A DNA stretch of 64,000 nucleotides, from positions 1,054,001 to 1,118,000 of the forward strand of contig NZ_CCBB010000001.1 in the NCBI RefSeq assembly GCF_000613185.1. Reading direction: 5' to 3'. Position numbers and translations under genes: made by a program. Below, one piece after another: positions 1-9,246 of the stretch; within the stretch, counting starts at the first letter, position 1, and each line of letters opens with the position of its first letter. Source of the stretch: Mycolicibacterium cosmeticum. GTDB taxonomy: Bacteria > Actinomycetota > Actinomycetes > Mycobacteriales > Mycobacteriaceae. The notes beneath the pieces are model-generated. The model was not told the origin of the DNA and made no database searches. It saw nothing but the letters and a program-made list of their open reading frames with translations.

Positions 1-1382
1 TCAGGTCGGACCAGGACGGCGCGTACACCGAGACTTTCCTCGACTTCGGCTCTCACATAACGCAACTCGCCACCCATCAGAGCAGCGATGGTGCGCAACT
101 CGTCGTACCCGTGGAAATCGAGCAGCACTGCCGCCCCGCCGGTGAGAAGCTCGCCGAGTCTGCTGCCGCTCACGAATCGGAAGTCCGGGGCACTGCGACC
201 GACGAGCGGGTGCCGACCGGCCAGTGCATAGCGCACCGACAGTCCCGACGAGCGTTCGGCGAAGTAGGTCGCGCCGTCCCGGGTCTCGATGAGGTCGCGA
301 ACGATGCCGGCGATGGCCCGCGCATTTGCGTTCGGCTCCAGAAGGGCCACCTGCGCGCGCGACCAGTCCAGCACTGCGGCCCCGACCGCATGCCGTTCGC
401 GCGTGTATCCGTCGAGCAGGTTCTCCGGTGCGGTACCCCTGATGACCGCGCCGAGTTTCCAGCCGAGATTCATGGCGTCGCCGAGCCCCAAATTGAGGCC
501 CTGGCCGCCCAACGGCGAGTGAACATGTGCGGCATCACCGGCCAACAGGACGCGGCCTTGCCGGTACGTGGTGACCTGCTGCGCGCGGTCGGTCCAGGTG
601 GTGGCCAGGTGCACCGCCGTCACGGTGACCTCGATCCCGGTGATATGGCGTAGCACCGCCTGCACACGCTCGGCGGTGACGGGCACACTGCGATGGGCCG
701 CACCGCCGTCGAAATGTGCCAACGCGAAGACGCCGGGCTGTGATTGCACGTACATGCCGGTGGGCGTGTAGTTCCGGCCCAGCGGAAGCGTCGATCCGTC
801 GGCCAGGTCGACATGAACGGAGTAGCCCGTGAACCGGGGCTCGGTACCGGGAAACGCGAAGGCTGCCGCCTTGCGCACGACGCTGCGGCCGCCGTCGCAC
901 CCGACGAGCCAGCGGGCGTGATACGACCGGCCATCCGCTGCGGCGACCGAGACGGCGTCGTTGGTCTGCTGCACGTCGTCCACGCGAACACCCCGACGGA
1001 TCACTGCGCCCATGGCGGTCGCCCGCGCCGACAGAATGGTCTCGAGGTGCTCCATTGTGGTTGCCACCGTGTGGTTTACCGCGTCCGGAAGTCGGTACGG
1101 TGCTGGGTCGATTCGGGCCTCGTCCCACGTGAGGCCGGCAAAGTGCCCGCCGCGCTGCGCATGCGCCCCGCCGACTGCGACATCGCCCAACATCCCGCGC
1201 CGGTCGAGGGCTTCGACGGTCGACGCAGACAGACCACGCAGCCCGAACGGAGCACCTTTGAGGGGCGCGTCAGGACGGTCGTCACGCTCGAGGACGACAA
1301 CGGACGCCCCGGCCAGGCGCAGTTCGGTCGCAAGGAACAAGCCGACCGGTCCGGCCCCGATGATCGCCACGTCGTACCTCAC
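1..1382 (-). CDS. FAD-dependent aromatic-ring monooxygenase, 3' end cut by window edge
   Basis: Predicted class A flavoprotein monooxygenase (PF01494 type), which would use NAD(P)H and O2 to hydroxylate an aromatic substrate in the cytosol. The GTG start at 1382 gives an N-terminus VRYDVAIIGAGPVG, a Rossmann FAD-binding GxGxxG followed by an acidic residue about 20 residues on (VVVLER). The frame is open to base 1, and the last visible residues (GVRAVLVRPD) resemble the usual C-terminal tail of this family, so only a few residues should be missing. It is transcribed away from the LysR gene beginning 51 bp away, which suggests that regulator controls it. The substrate cannot be told; rifampicin-monooxygenase-like and phenol-hydroxylase-like relatives share these features. 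Confidence 0.85.
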   Translation of the reverse strand, partial: MRYDVAIIGAGPVGLFLATELRLAGASVVVLERDDRPDAPLKGAPFGLRGLSASTVEALDRRGMLGDVAVGGAHAQRGGHFAGLTWDEARIDPAPYRLPDAVNHTVATTMEHLETILSARATAMGAVIRRGVRVDDVQQTNDAVSVAAADGRSYHARWLVGCDGGRSVVRKAAAFAFPGTEPRFTGYSVHVDLADGSTLPLGRNYTPTGMYVQSQPGVFALAHFDGGAAHRSVPVTAERVQAVLRHITGIEVTVTAVHLATTWTDRAQQVTTYRQGRVLLAGDAAHVHSPLGGQGLNLGLGDAMNLGWKLGAVIRGTAPENLLDGYTRERHAVGAAVLDWSRAQVALLEPNANARAIAGIVRDLIETRDGATYFAERSSGLSVRYALAGRHPLVGRSAPDFRFVSGSRLGELLTGGAAVLLDFHGYDELRTIAALMGGELRYVRAEVEESLGVRAVLVRP

Positions 1383-1417
1383 GACGCGAAAGTATCGGCC
1401 CGCCAGTAATCGATCAA

Positions 1418-1435
1418 ATGGTATGTATTCACCAT
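1418..1435. promoter_or_regulatory. Candidate LysR operator between monooxygenase and regulator
   Basis: The short divergent gap contains ATGGT-N8-ACCAT, whose right arm overlaps the regulator start codon. It fits the T-N11-A style of LysR sites. It is inferred from position and symmetry only. Confidence 0.35.
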
Positions 1436-2357
1436 GTCGATGCATGAAATCGATCTCACTCGAATGGACCTCAATCTGCTCGTGGTCTTCGAGGCTCTGC
1501 TGCGCGAACGCCACGTCGGACGCGCGGCCGCCACGCTGTCCCTGTCCCAATCGGCGACCAGCCACGCACTCGGCCGACTGCGCACGATGTTCGACGATCC
1601 GCTGTTCGTCCGTCACCCGCGCGGCGTCGAACCCACCACACGGGCAAGGGAACTGGCAGAACCCATCGCCGACGCTTTGTCGCGCGTGCGGCGGATCATG
1701 GCTCCGCAGCCGACTTTCGAGCCGGCGACCCTCCGGCGCACTTTCACGGTTGCCACCCACGATTACGCGCTCGCGGTGCTCGCACCGGCCCTGATGGCGG
1801 AGTTGCGCGCGCAAGCTCCCGGCGTGGATCTCCGATGCGTCAGCGCCGACCCGGTCACCGTCGTCGACGGGCTGGACCGCGGCGAATTCGACTTTGCCCT
1901 CGGCGGTTTCGTCGATCTGACCGTCGATCGGATGGCGCGGACAGTGCTGTTCTCCGATCGGTTCGTCGGCGTGGCCCGCATCGGCCATCCGGACATCCGG
2001 GACGGACGAATGCAACTGGACACCTTTGCGGCACTACCCCATGTGCTGATGTCGGCCACCAACCCACCGCGTGGTGATGTGGACCAGGCCCTGTCGGCGC
2101 TCGGCCTGAAGCGGCGGATCGCCGTTACGGTGCCCACCTTCCACACGTTGCCGTACGTCGTGGAGATATCTGATGTCGTCGGCGTCCTTCCGGAACGACT
2201 CGCGCGACGCGTCGCCCGCAACCTGGAGATCTTCGAGCTGCCCGTTGAGGTGGGTGCGGTGACATGCAGCATGCTGGTGCCGGCACCGCTGGTGCAACGA
2301 CCCGAGATCGTCTGGTTCACCGCGCTGCTCCGCAGAGCCGCCGCGCCCGGCCGGTGA
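1434..2357 (+). CDS. LysR-family transcriptional regulator
   Basis: Predicted LysR-type regulator of 307 aa, the usual family size. The N-terminal winged helix-turn-helix spans about residues 10-70 (VFEALLRERHVGRAAATLSL, then a QSATSHALGRLR recognition region). The effector-binding domain with two subdomains follows. It is divergent from the FAD monooxygenase, the standard arrangement for a LysR protein that controls an aromatic-degradation gene and itself. The start at 1434 was chosen as the first ATG; an in-frame ATG at 1440 is equally possible. The ligand is unknown. Confidence 0.9.
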   Translation: MSMHEIDLTRMDLNLLVVFEALLRERHVGRAAATLSLSQSATSHALGRLRTMFDDPLFVRHPRGVEPTTRARELAEPIADALSRVRRIMAPQPTFEPATLRRTFTVATHDYALAVLAPALMAELRAQAPGVDLRCVSADPVTVVDGLDRGEFDFALGGFVDLTVDRMARTVLFSDRFVGVARIGHPDIRDGRMQLDTFAALPHVLMSATNPPRGDVDQALSALGLKRRIAVTVPTFHTLPYVVEISDVVGVLPERLARRVARNLEIFELPVEVGAVTCSMLVPAPLVQRPEIVWFTALLRRAAAPGR

Positions 2358-2483
2358 TGTGCCCGCACTGTGCGACCTGTCCGAAGTCGCTGGGAGTTGA
2401 CTGTGGCCGCCAGCGGTTGCCGGTCCCGGTCGACACACTGAATGCTGCGGCCATCTCGCCGTCACCCGAAGGAGGAGTTCACC

Positions 2484-2852
2484 ATGCACGTCCGACCGAC
2501 CCGTCTTGCCATCGGCGCAGGCACCTTGGCCGCATCCGCCTTGTTCGGGTTGTTCGGCGCGATCCCCACCGCGTTCGCCAACCAGGACCCAGCGGCCGAC
2601 CCGCCGAACTGCACCACCGCGGATCTGGAGGGGGTGCGCGCCGGCGTCTCGGCGGCCACGTCGGCCTACTTGTTTACCCATCCGGACGTCAACAACTTCT
2701 TCACCAGCCTGGAAGGTCTCACCAGGGAGCAGACGGTGGCCAAGGTGAAGGCCTACATGGCCCAGAACCCGCAGACCCACGACGAGCTCGTCGGGATCCG
2801 GCAACCGCTGCAGGACCTGAAGAACCGCTGCGGGCAGGTACCCGGCGCCTGA
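2484..2852 (+). CDS. Secreted hemophore-like (heme-binding) protein
   Basis: Small exported protein of 122 aa. A strong Shine-Dalgarno (GAAGGAGG, 2468-2475) fixes the start at 2484. Residues 1-32 form a signal peptide ending in IPTAFA, with cleavage expected before NQDPA. The mature part has one cysteine near each end (PPNCTT and KNRCGQ), likely a disulfide, around a helical core with the motif FTHPDVNNFFTSLEG. This matches the mycobacterial haemophore family (MHB, DUF732-like fold) that binds haem outside the cell. The family call is from pattern recognition; haem binding itself is inferred. Confidence 0.75.
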   Translation: MHVRPTRLAIGAGTLAASALFGLFGAIPTAFANQDPAADPPNCTTADLEGVRAGVSAATSAYLFTHPDVNNFFTSLEGLTREQTVAKVKAYMAQNPQTHDELVGIRQPLQDLKNRCGQVPGA

Positions 2853-2917
2853 CGCCGCACTGACGCCGGGGCGCGACCGCCGCACCCCGGCGCGACCTCC
2901 TTGTTAGCCTTTGCCTC

Positions 2918-4363
2918 ATGCAGCGGTGGGCGCGACGCACGGGCTCGGTGACCGCGGTCGTGCTGGCCGCGCTGCTCGTGTTGACCGGTTGCAGCACAAC
3001 GGTGCTCGACGGGCACGCGGTGTCGATGTTGTACGACCCGACCCGGGCCGGTGGCCTGCCGGCCAAGGACGGCTACAGCGGACCGCGGGCGGGGGCGCCG
3101 GAACCCACCAGCAGCGCCGTCAACAGCGACGGCGGCCCGGCCGATCACCTCGCGCTGCTGGCCGTCGACGACCTGCAAGATTTCTGGTCGCACAACTGGG
3201 ACGGGGCGCTGACCGGAACGTTCTCGCCGGTGTCGGGCTTGGTGTCCTATGACTCCAACAGTTCCAGTAATCCGGATGTGTGCGGCGGTGGCCTGACCGA
3301 CATGGCCAACGCCTTCTACTGCTTCGACAACGACACCATGGCGTGGGATCGGGGCAGTTTCATCCCCGGCGCGGCGAAGTACTTCGGCGATATGGGCGTG
3401 GTCGGCATCATGGCGCACGAATTCGGTCATGCCGTCCAGGCCAAGGCCCACCTGGTGGAGAAGAGCACGCCGGTACTGGTGAAGGAGCAGCAGGCCGATT
3501 GCTTCGCCGGCGTCTATCTGCACTGGGTCGCGTCCGGAAAATCGCCGCGGTTCTCGCTGAGCACCGGCGACGGCCTCAATCACGTTCTGGCAGGCGCGAT
3601 CTATATCCGCGATCCACTGATGACGCAGGAGGAGGCGCTGGCCACGGGAGACGCCCACGGCTCCGCCCTGGACCGCATCAGCGCCTTCCAGATCGGGTTC
3701 AGTGGCAACGCCGATCAGTGCGCGGCCATCGACATGGCCGAGATCAAGAAACGTCAGGGCGACCTTCCGCAGTTCCTGTCCTATGACGCCTACGGCTACC
3801 CGGCGACCGGTGACAGCCCCATCGATGCCGACCTGCTGAACAAGTTGATGGCGTCGCTGAACCAGATCTTCGCGCCCACCAGCCCGCCCCAGCTGAGTCT
3901 GGAGCCCGGAACCTGCCCGGATGCGAAACCGACGTCGCCTGCGTCGTATTGCCCCGCCACCAACACCATCGGCATCGATATGCCGGCGCTCGAAGAGGCC
4001 GGCACCCCCCGCAGCGAGAGCCAGGGCGTGCTGCTGCAGGGTGACAACACGGCGTTGTCCATGGTCACATCGCGCTATGTGCTTGCGTTGCAACATCAAC
4101 GGGGCGCCCCACTGCAGTCGACGACCACCGCCCTGCGTACGGCCTGCCTCACCGGCATCGCGCAGAGCAAGATGAGCGAACCGGGCAGCCCGCTGATGCT
4201 GTCGGCCGGTGACACCGACGAGGCGATCTCCGGCCTGCTCACCAGTGGCCTGGTGGCCAGCGACGTCGACGGCGCCACGGCGCTGGCAGGTTTCACCCGG
4301 ATTTTGGCATACCGGGCCGGCCTGCAGGGCGACGCCGAACAGTGTTATCAGAGGTTCTCCTGA
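2918..4363 (+). CDS. Lipoprotein zinc metallopeptidase (neutral zinc metallopeptidase family), copy 1
   Basis: Secreted lipoprotein of 481 aa. The signal peptide ends in a lipobox LTGC with Cys25 as the lipidation site. The zinc-binding motif HEFGH is at residues 167-171, and a conserved downstream EQQAD (Glu190) supplies the third ligand, as in the PF04228-type metallopeptidases. Several Cys pairs suggest extracytoplasmic disulfides. Its stop overlaps the start of the kinase gene (TGATG at 4361-4365), so the two are translationally coupled. A paralogue of exactly the same length lies at 30718-32163. The substrate is unknown. Confidence 0.85.
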   Translation: MQRWARRTGSVTAVVLAALLVLTGCSTTVLDGHAVSMLYDPTRAGGLPAKDGYSGPRAGAPEPTSSAVNSDGGPADHLALLAVDDLQDFWSHNWDGALTGTFSPVSGLVSYDSNSSSNPDVCGGGLTDMANAFYCFDNDTMAWDRGSFIPGAAKYFGDMGVVGIMAHEFGHAVQAKAHLVEKSTPVLVKEQQADCFAGVYLHWVASGKSPRFSLSTGDGLNHVLAGAIYIRDPLMTQEEALATGDAHGSALDRISAFQIGFSGNADQCAAIDMAEIKKRQGDLPQFLSYDAYGYPATGDSPIDADLLNKLMASLNQIFAPTSPPQLSLEPGTCPDAKPTSPASYCPATNTIGIDMPALEEAGTPRSESQGVLLQGDNTALSMVTSRYVLALQHQRGAPLQSTTTALRTACLTGIAQSKMSEPGSPLMLSAGDTDEAISGLLTSGLVASDVDGATALAGFTRILAYRAGLQGDAEQCYQRFS

Positions 4364-5799
4364 TGACCATCCGAGTCGGCGAGAGATTCGGGCCGTACGA
4401 GCTGCGCACGCTGCTGGGTGTCGGCGGCATGGGTGAGGTGTATCAGGCCTTCGACACGGTCAAGGGCCGATCGGTCGCGCTCAAGCTGCTGCGGCCCGAA
4501 CTGGCCGCCGACCCGTCCTTCCAGGAGCGGTTCCGGCGTGAGTCAAGGATCGCCGCGCAACTACACGAGCCGCATATCATCCCCGTGCACGATTTCGGTG
4601 ATATCGACGGTGTGCTGTTCATCGACATGCGCCTGGTGTCCGGCCACGATCTGAAATCGGTTCTGGTGCAACAAGGACCGATGCATCCCGGCCGCGCGGT
4701 GGCCGTGCTGAACCAGATCGCGGCTGCCCTCGATGCCGCGCACGCCGCCGGCCTGACCCACCGTGATGTCAAGCCCGAGAACGTCTTGTTGACCGCCGAC
4801 GACTTCGCCTACCTGGTGGACTTCGGTATCGCGCGGTCGGGCACCGACAGCGGACTGACCACCGCCGGTTCGGCGATCGGATCATGCGCCTACATGGCCC
4901 CCGAACGATTCACCGACGGTTACGTCGGGCCACCCACCGACGTCTACTCGCTGGCCTGCCTCCTTCACGAACTCCTCACCGGGGCACCGCCATTCCCGGC
5001 CGGTGACATCGCCATGCTGATGAACGCACACCTGTTCGCGCCGCCACCCCGGCCCAGCATGATCAGGCCGGGTATCAGCCCAGCCTTCGACGACGTGGTC
5101 GCCTGGGGTATGGCCAAGGACCCGGCGCACCGCTGCCCGAGCGCAGGCGGGCTGGCACGTGCCGCCGCCGCGGCCGCTGCCGCGGCGGCCGTCCCGACGA
5201 CGCCGTCGGCTCCTACCGTCCTCGACAGTACGACGTCCGGAAGCGGCTCCCGCACAGCGCGTTCCTCGCGCCCACTGCTACTCGGCGTCCTGGGACTGGT
5301 CGTGTTGCTGGCGGTAGCCGGCACCGCGGCATGGCTGGTTCTCGGCGGGGACGACACCACCACCGCCGGACCGACGACGGTGACCCGCACCGCCGCGCCC
5401 CCTCCCACCATCCCGACATCGGACAGCGCAGTGCTGACGACCACGTCGGCGGTCACACCGCGAGCGTCCCTGCCGGGCACCGACGCCCTCGGCTTCCTGG
5501 CCTACCCCGGTGCACGGTGTGATTCGGCCCAGGTTCCCGTGGCCCTGGGACTGACCGCCCAGTCCGCCGTGGTCATCTGCCGAAGCCCGTCCGGCGCTCT
5601 CGTTTACCGCGGTGTCCGGCTGAGCGACAACGCCGGCATCGAACTCGGTGACGCCCTGCACGTGCCCGGCGGAGGATTCGACATCACCAATCCCACCGAC
5701 GGAACGCGCTATCGGGTCCGCGCTACGGCGCTGACCATCATCGGCTCCGACGGCACCGTACACACCGAACCGATGGAGCAGTATGCGTCGACGTTCTGA
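4363..5799 (+). CDS. Transmembrane Ser/Thr protein kinase (Pkn family)
   Basis: Receptor-type bacterial STPK of 478 aa. The kinase domain (about 10-265) has glycine loop GVGGMGEVY, catalytic Lys41 (VALK), HRDVKPEN at 133-140 with catalytic Asp135, DFG at 153-155 and MAPE at 178-181, so it should be active. An Ala-rich juxtamembrane stretch leads to one membrane helix (about 304-328), then a Thr/Ser/Pro linker and a roughly 90-residue extracellular domain with two cysteines that I do not recognise. ATG 4363 was chosen because it overlaps the upstream stop and keeps the family N-terminus (RFGPYELRTLLG). It is coupled to a lipoprotein peptidase upstream and a DUF4333 membrane protein downstream, suggesting envelope sensing. 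Confidence 0.92.
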   Translation: MTIRVGERFGPYELRTLLGVGGMGEVYQAFDTVKGRSVALKLLRPELAADPSFQERFRRESRIAAQLHEPHIIPVHDFGDIDGVLFIDMRLVSGHDLKSVLVQQGPMHPGRAVAVLNQIAAALDAAHAAGLTHRDVKPENVLLTADDFAYLVDFGIARSGTDSGLTTAGSAIGSCAYMAPERFTDGYVGPPTDVYSLACLLHELLTGAPPFPAGDIAMLMNAHLFAPPPRPSMIRPGISPAFDDVVAWGMAKDPAHRCPSAGGLARAAAAAAAAAAVPTTPSAPTVLDSTTSGSGSRTARSSRPLLLGVLGLVVLLAVAGTAAWLVLGGDDTTTAGPTTVTRTAAPPPTIPTSDSAVLTTTSAVTPRASLPGTDALGFLAYPGARCDSAQVPVALGLTAQSAVVICRSPSGALVYRGVRLSDNAGIELGDALHVPGGGFDITNPTDGTRYRVRATALTIIGSDGTVHTEPMEQYASTF

Positions 5800-5805
5800 G
5801 GCCGC

Positions 5806-6366
5806 ATGACCACACCGACAGATCCGTTGCAACCGTGGTGGACCCGCCCCGGCGGTGCGCCCCCGCCCGGCGCCGCACCGCCACCAGGACCGCCGCCGGC
5901 GGCAGCGCCGGCCCCACGGGCGCCGTACCCGCCGTCACCTCCGCAGCGACCCCCCTTGCCACCGTCACCAGACGCCAACCGCTATCGGCTGCCGCCCCCG
6001 CCACCCCACGCGCACCGGGCGCCTAACCAGTCCCCGCGGCGAAACATGTTGCTCCTCAGCGGGATAGCCGCGGCCATCGTGCTCGTCGCCGCCTCGGCGG
6101 TCGGCATCTGGGCGTGGAAGTTCCGCAGCAACACCGTCATCGACGTGGCACAGGCCGAAGCAGGTGTGCGCCAGATCCTTTCCGATCCGATCAACGGCTA
6201 CGGGTCCAATACGATCAGCGCCCTGCGCTGCAACGGCGGGAAGAACCCATCCGCGGCCAAAGGCGACAGCTTCACCTGCGAGGTGGAGATCAACGGCACG
6301 GTGCGGCATGTCACCGCGGTGTTCTCCGACGACAAGGGCACCTTCGCCGTCGACGGGCCGCGCTGA
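5806..6366 (+). CDS. Proline-rich membrane protein with extracytoplasmic DUF4333 domain
   Basis: Protein of 186 aa beginning 6 bp after the kinase stop, so it is cotranscribed. Residues 1-80 are a low-complexity Pro/Ala cytoplasmic region. One membrane helix (about 82-105) follows, and then a small external domain with two cysteines (LRCNGG and FTCEVE) typical of DUF4333 proteins of mycobacteria. Proteins of this kind often follow STPK genes, and the Pro/Thr-rich tail could be a kinase substrate; that is inference. The function is unknown. Confidence 0.8.
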   Translation: MTTPTDPLQPWWTRPGGAPPPGAAPPPGPPPAAAPAPRAPYPPSPPQRPPLPPSPDANRYRLPPPPPHAHRAPNQSPRRNMLLLSGIAAAIVLVAASAVGIWAWKFRSNTVIDVAQAEAGVRQILSDPINGYGSNTISALRCNGGKNPSAAKGDSFTCEVEINGTVRHVTAVFSDDKGTFAVDGPR

Positions 6367-6370
6367 GCGG

Positions 6371-7630
6371 TTACAGTCCGCCGGGGCGCTTGTGCTGGTG
6401 CCCGTGCACACCCTCGGCGTACGCGGTCTCGGCATGCTGGGTGAAATCGATACCCGCCAACTCGTCTTCGCGAGTGACCCGGAAGCCGAGGGTGATGTCG
6501 ACGAGCTTGGCGATGCCGTACGACACCGCGAAGGCGAACACCGCGACCACCACGATGGCCAGCGACTGCTTGCCCAGCTGCGTGAGCCCGCCGCCGTAGA
6601 ACAGCCCCGACGGGCCGCCGGAGACCATCTCCGCGGCCAGCAGGCCGATCAGGAATGTGCCCACCACACCGCCGACGAAATGCACCCCGACCACGTCGAG
6701 CGAGTCGTCATAGCCGGCCCGGAATTTCCAGCCGATGGCGTACGAACAGACCACGCCAGCGACGGTGCCGACCACGGCCGCACCGATCGGCGTCACGAAT
6801 CCGCACGACGGGGTGATGGCGACCAGACCGGCGACCACACCCGATGCCGCGCCGAACGTGGTGGGACGGCCGTCGCGCACCCGCTCGACCGCGAGCCAGC
6901 CCAGCATGCCGAGGCAGCCGGCGACCAGGGTGTTGAGGAAGATGACCGCGGCCTTGCCGTCGACGGCGAACGCCGACCCGGCGTTGAAACCGAACCAGCC
7001 GAACCACAGCAGCCCCACGCCGAGCAGCACGAAGGGCAGGTTGTGCGGGCGCATGGCCTCCGACTTGAACCCGATGCGCGGCCCCAGTACCAGCGCCAGC
7101 GCCAGCGCCGAGGCGCCCGACACGATTTCCACCACCAGACCGCCGGCGTAGTCCAGCGCGCCGAACGTGGTCAACCAGCCGCCCGGGCCCCACACCCAGT
7201 GCGCCACCGGCGCGTAGACCAGCAAGGTCCACACCGGCAGGAAGACGATCCAAGCCGAGAACCGTGCCCGGTCGGCGATCGCGCCGCTCACCAGAGCCGC
7301 CGTCAAGATCGCAAAGGCCAGCTGAAAGGTGACAAACAGCAGTTCGGGCACGTTGGACCGGACGGCCGCCAGATCGATGTTGGCCAGGCCGAGATGGTCT
7401 AGGTTGCCGATCAGGCCGGATCCCGCATCGGCGCCGAAGGCCAGGCTGTATCCGGCCAGCAGCCAGGTCACGGTGACCACCGGGATGGCGATGAAGCTCA
7501 TCATGATCATGTTGAGCACGCCGGTGGAGCGCACCATCCCGCCGTAGAAAATCGCCAGACCGGGGGTCATCAACAACACCAACGCGGTGCTGGCAAGCAG
7601 CCAGGCGGTCGCGGCCGGATCGATCTGCAC
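6371..7630 (-). CDS. amt: Ammonium transporter (Amt family)
   Basis: Integral membrane ammonium channel/transporter of 419 aa with about 11 membrane helices and family motifs (FYGGMVRSTGVLNMIMMSF near the N-terminus, DYAGGLVVEIVSGASALALA, FVGGVVGTFLIG). It should bring ammonium into the cell for nitrogen assimilation. The GTG start at 7630 is preceded by AAGGAGT. No glnB or glnD follows, unlike the amt-glnB-glnD operon of many actinobacteria; the gene ends 4 bp from the convergent DUF4333 gene. The symbol is generic. Confidence 0.93.
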   Translation of the reverse strand: MQIDPAATAWLLASTALVLLMTPGLAIFYGGMVRSTGVLNMIMMSFIAIPVVTVTWLLAGYSLAFGADAGSGLIGNLDHLGLANIDLAAVRSNVPELLFVTFQLAFAILTAALVSGAIADRARFSAWIVFLPVWTLLVYAPVAHWVWGPGGWLTTFGALDYAGGLVVEIVSGASALALALVLGPRIGFKSEAMRPHNLPFVLLGVGLLWFGWFGFNAGSAFAVDGKAAVIFLNTLVAGCLGMLGWLAVERVRDGRPTTFGAASGVVAGLVAITPSCGFVTPIGAAVVGTVAGVVCSYAIGWKFRAGYDDSLDVVGVHFVGGVVGTFLIGLLAAEMVSGGPSGLFYGGGLTQLGKQSLAIVVVAVFAFAVSYGIAKLVDITLGFRVTREDELAGIDFTQHAETAYAEGVHGHQHKRPGGL

Positions 7631-7776
7631 ACGGACTCCTTCGTCTCAGGGCAAACGCTCGGACGAGAGTACGACACTGCGTTCTCGGTCCGTGCCAGGC
7701 ACCGCCACCGTGATGGAGTTTGTGACGCCGGCCAGGTCTCCTTTACGACGTGGGGGCCCACGGGTGGTCTGTGTCG
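7631..7776. other. Upstream region of amt
   Basis: Holds the amt leader. A GTGAT...GTGAC pair (7710-7726) could be part of a nitrogen-regulator (GlnR-type) site, but the match to the consensus is weak. I see no gene here. Confidence 0.3.
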
Positions 7777-7968
7777 CTAGCCCGGTAACCCTTGGGATTC
7801 GGCCCAGCTGGTCAAGAACTGTTTGATCTTGGCGATCGCCTTCGGGATTTCGGCGTTCGGATCGAAATCCTCGCGGGTATAGCCGCGTTCGGCGTCGGCC
7901 AGCATCAGGGCGTTGACGATCTCAAATTCGACCAGACTTCGTAAAACCCGTCGGCCCGCGACGGTCGA
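7777..7968 (-). pseudogene. 3' fragment of an unrecognised gene, no start
   Basis: A minus-strand frame is open from a TGA at 7969-7971 to a TAG at 7777-7779. Its protein-like sequence (EFEIVNALMLADAERGYTRE, then DFDPNAEIPKAIAKIKQFL, ending SQGLPG) has the composition of a real C-terminus. It has no plausible start codon or ribosome binding site; an internal ATG would give only 37 aa. I do not recognise the family. It lies exactly where the lower-G+C accessory block begins, so it reads as the stump of a gene cut when the block arrived. Confidence 0.45.
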
Positions 7969-8009
7969 TCACCGGGTAGCAGACCCCACCTCACGGTGAT
8001 CAGCGTGCT

Positions 8010-9191
8010 CTACGCACGTCGAAGCGAGAGGGTCGGCACCAGACCGACGGCGCACACAGCGGCGCCGACTAAGGCGGGGACTGTGGGGCCAGCTGTGTCG
8101 ATGGCGACTGCGCCGGCCGACGCGCCTAACGCGATTGAGCAGTTGAATACCAAGACATAGAGTGAGGTGGCTGCTTCTCCTGTTCTGCCGCCGCCGATCC
8201 GCAGCACGAGGGTTTGCAAAGCGACCGGCATGGCCGAGTACGAGGCACCCCATACTGCAATGAGCACGGCCAGGATGATCGGCAAGCGGGCGACCTGCAA
8301 AGACATCAACGCTCCTGTCAAGACCACCGCGAGGGCCACCAGCACCGCACGGACTGTTCGCGCACGGGACAGAAGTGCCCCTGCGGCGAAGTTGCCTGCG
8401 ACTCCCGCGATTCCGTAAATCAGGAGAAACGGGCCGGTCGATTGCGGTGCGAGTCCGCGTGCGTCCTGCAGGAAGGGGGCTATGTAGGTGTAAGCGCTGT
8501 AGTTGGCGATCACCATCAGGGCGGTGACGGCCAGGACACGGCGCAGCCTGGGCTGCCGCAGCAGCGACGCGAGGTCGGGAAATGCGAAGGTGCCGGAGCT
8601 AGAAAGCGGCGGGAGCAGCGCCCTGACGAGGACCAGCGATACGCCGCTGAGCACGGCCAGCGCCGCGAAAGCCGATCGCCAACCGTAGAGGTCACCGACG
8701 AAAGCAGCGGCCGGCACGCCCAGGACGAGGGCAAGTGAGATACCGGAAAAAACTGCGGCCGTGGCGCGGACGGCATCGGTTTCAGCTACTAAGCGAATGG
8801 CGATACTTGCAACGATCGCCCACATGAGGCCGTGGATGACCCCCGATAGGAATCGTGAGGCCATGAACATCGGATAGCTGTAGGCGGTAGCCGAGAGGGC
8901 GTTGCCGACGGTGAATACGGTGAGGATGACGAGGAGCACAGTTCTGCGGTCGATTCGGCTCGTGAGGATGGTGGCGATAGGCGCTAAGAGGCCTGCCAGG
9001 ATGCCGTACAGCGTGACGCTGAGCCCGGCAACCCCTTCGGAGACGTTGAGGTCGCGCGCGATTGATGGCAGTAACCCCATCGGCGACATCTCCGTGGTGG
9101 TGACGGTGAAGACAGCGACGCCGACAACGCCGACGGCGAGCCAGCCACGCCGTGTGGTGACCGTCGCAGGTGTAGGCGCCGATGCGGTCAT
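8010..9191 (-). CDS. MFS transporter, DHA1 drug-efflux type
   Basis: Twelve-helix major facilitator of 393 aa from ATG 9191 (MTASAPTPATVTT). The DHA1 signature between helices 2 and 3 is visible (TSRIDRRTVLLVIL), as is the helix-5 antiporter-like region (SGISLALVLGVPAAAFVGD). An upstream in-frame start at 9305 would overlap the preceding gene by 59 bp and adds a non-family N-terminus, so the later ATG is preferred. It is the last gene of the minus-strand accessory operon; the likely role is export of the operon's product or a toxic intermediate. It could instead import a substrate. Confidence 0.88.
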   Translation of the reverse strand: MTASAPTPATVTTRRGWLAVGVVGVAVFTVTTTEMSPMGLLPSIARDLNVSEGVAGLSVTLYGILAGLLAPIATILTSRIDRRTVLLVILTVFTVGNALSATAYSYPMFMASRFLSGVIHGLMWAIVASIAIRLVAETDAVRATAAVFSGISLALVLGVPAAAFVGDLYGWRSAFAALAVLSGVSLVLVRALLPPLSSSGTFAFPDLASLLRQPRLRRVLAVTALMVIANYSAYTYIAPFLQDARGLAPQSTGPFLLIYGIAGVAGNFAAGALLSRARTVRAVLVALAVVLTGALMSLQVARLPIILAVLIAVWGASYSAMPVALQTLVLRIGGGRTGEAATSLYVLVFNCSIALGASAGAVAIDTAGPTVPALVGAAVCAVGLVPTLSLRRA

Positions 9192-9246
9192 AGGGCACTC
9201 GTAGCTACCACGACTGGGGACATATCGGTTGGTTTGGCGGAAGAAC

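Noticed and set aside
111..1409. Several long plus-strand frames opposite the first gene
   Set aside because: They are mirror frames of the minus-strand FAD monooxygenase, which has clear motifs; the plus frames have Arg/His/Pro-rich nonsense composition.
7740..8000. Direct repeat of the tRNA-Leu 3' end as an attachment site
   Set aside because: I compared the stretch near the left end of the accessory block with the tRNA end and found no convincing copy.
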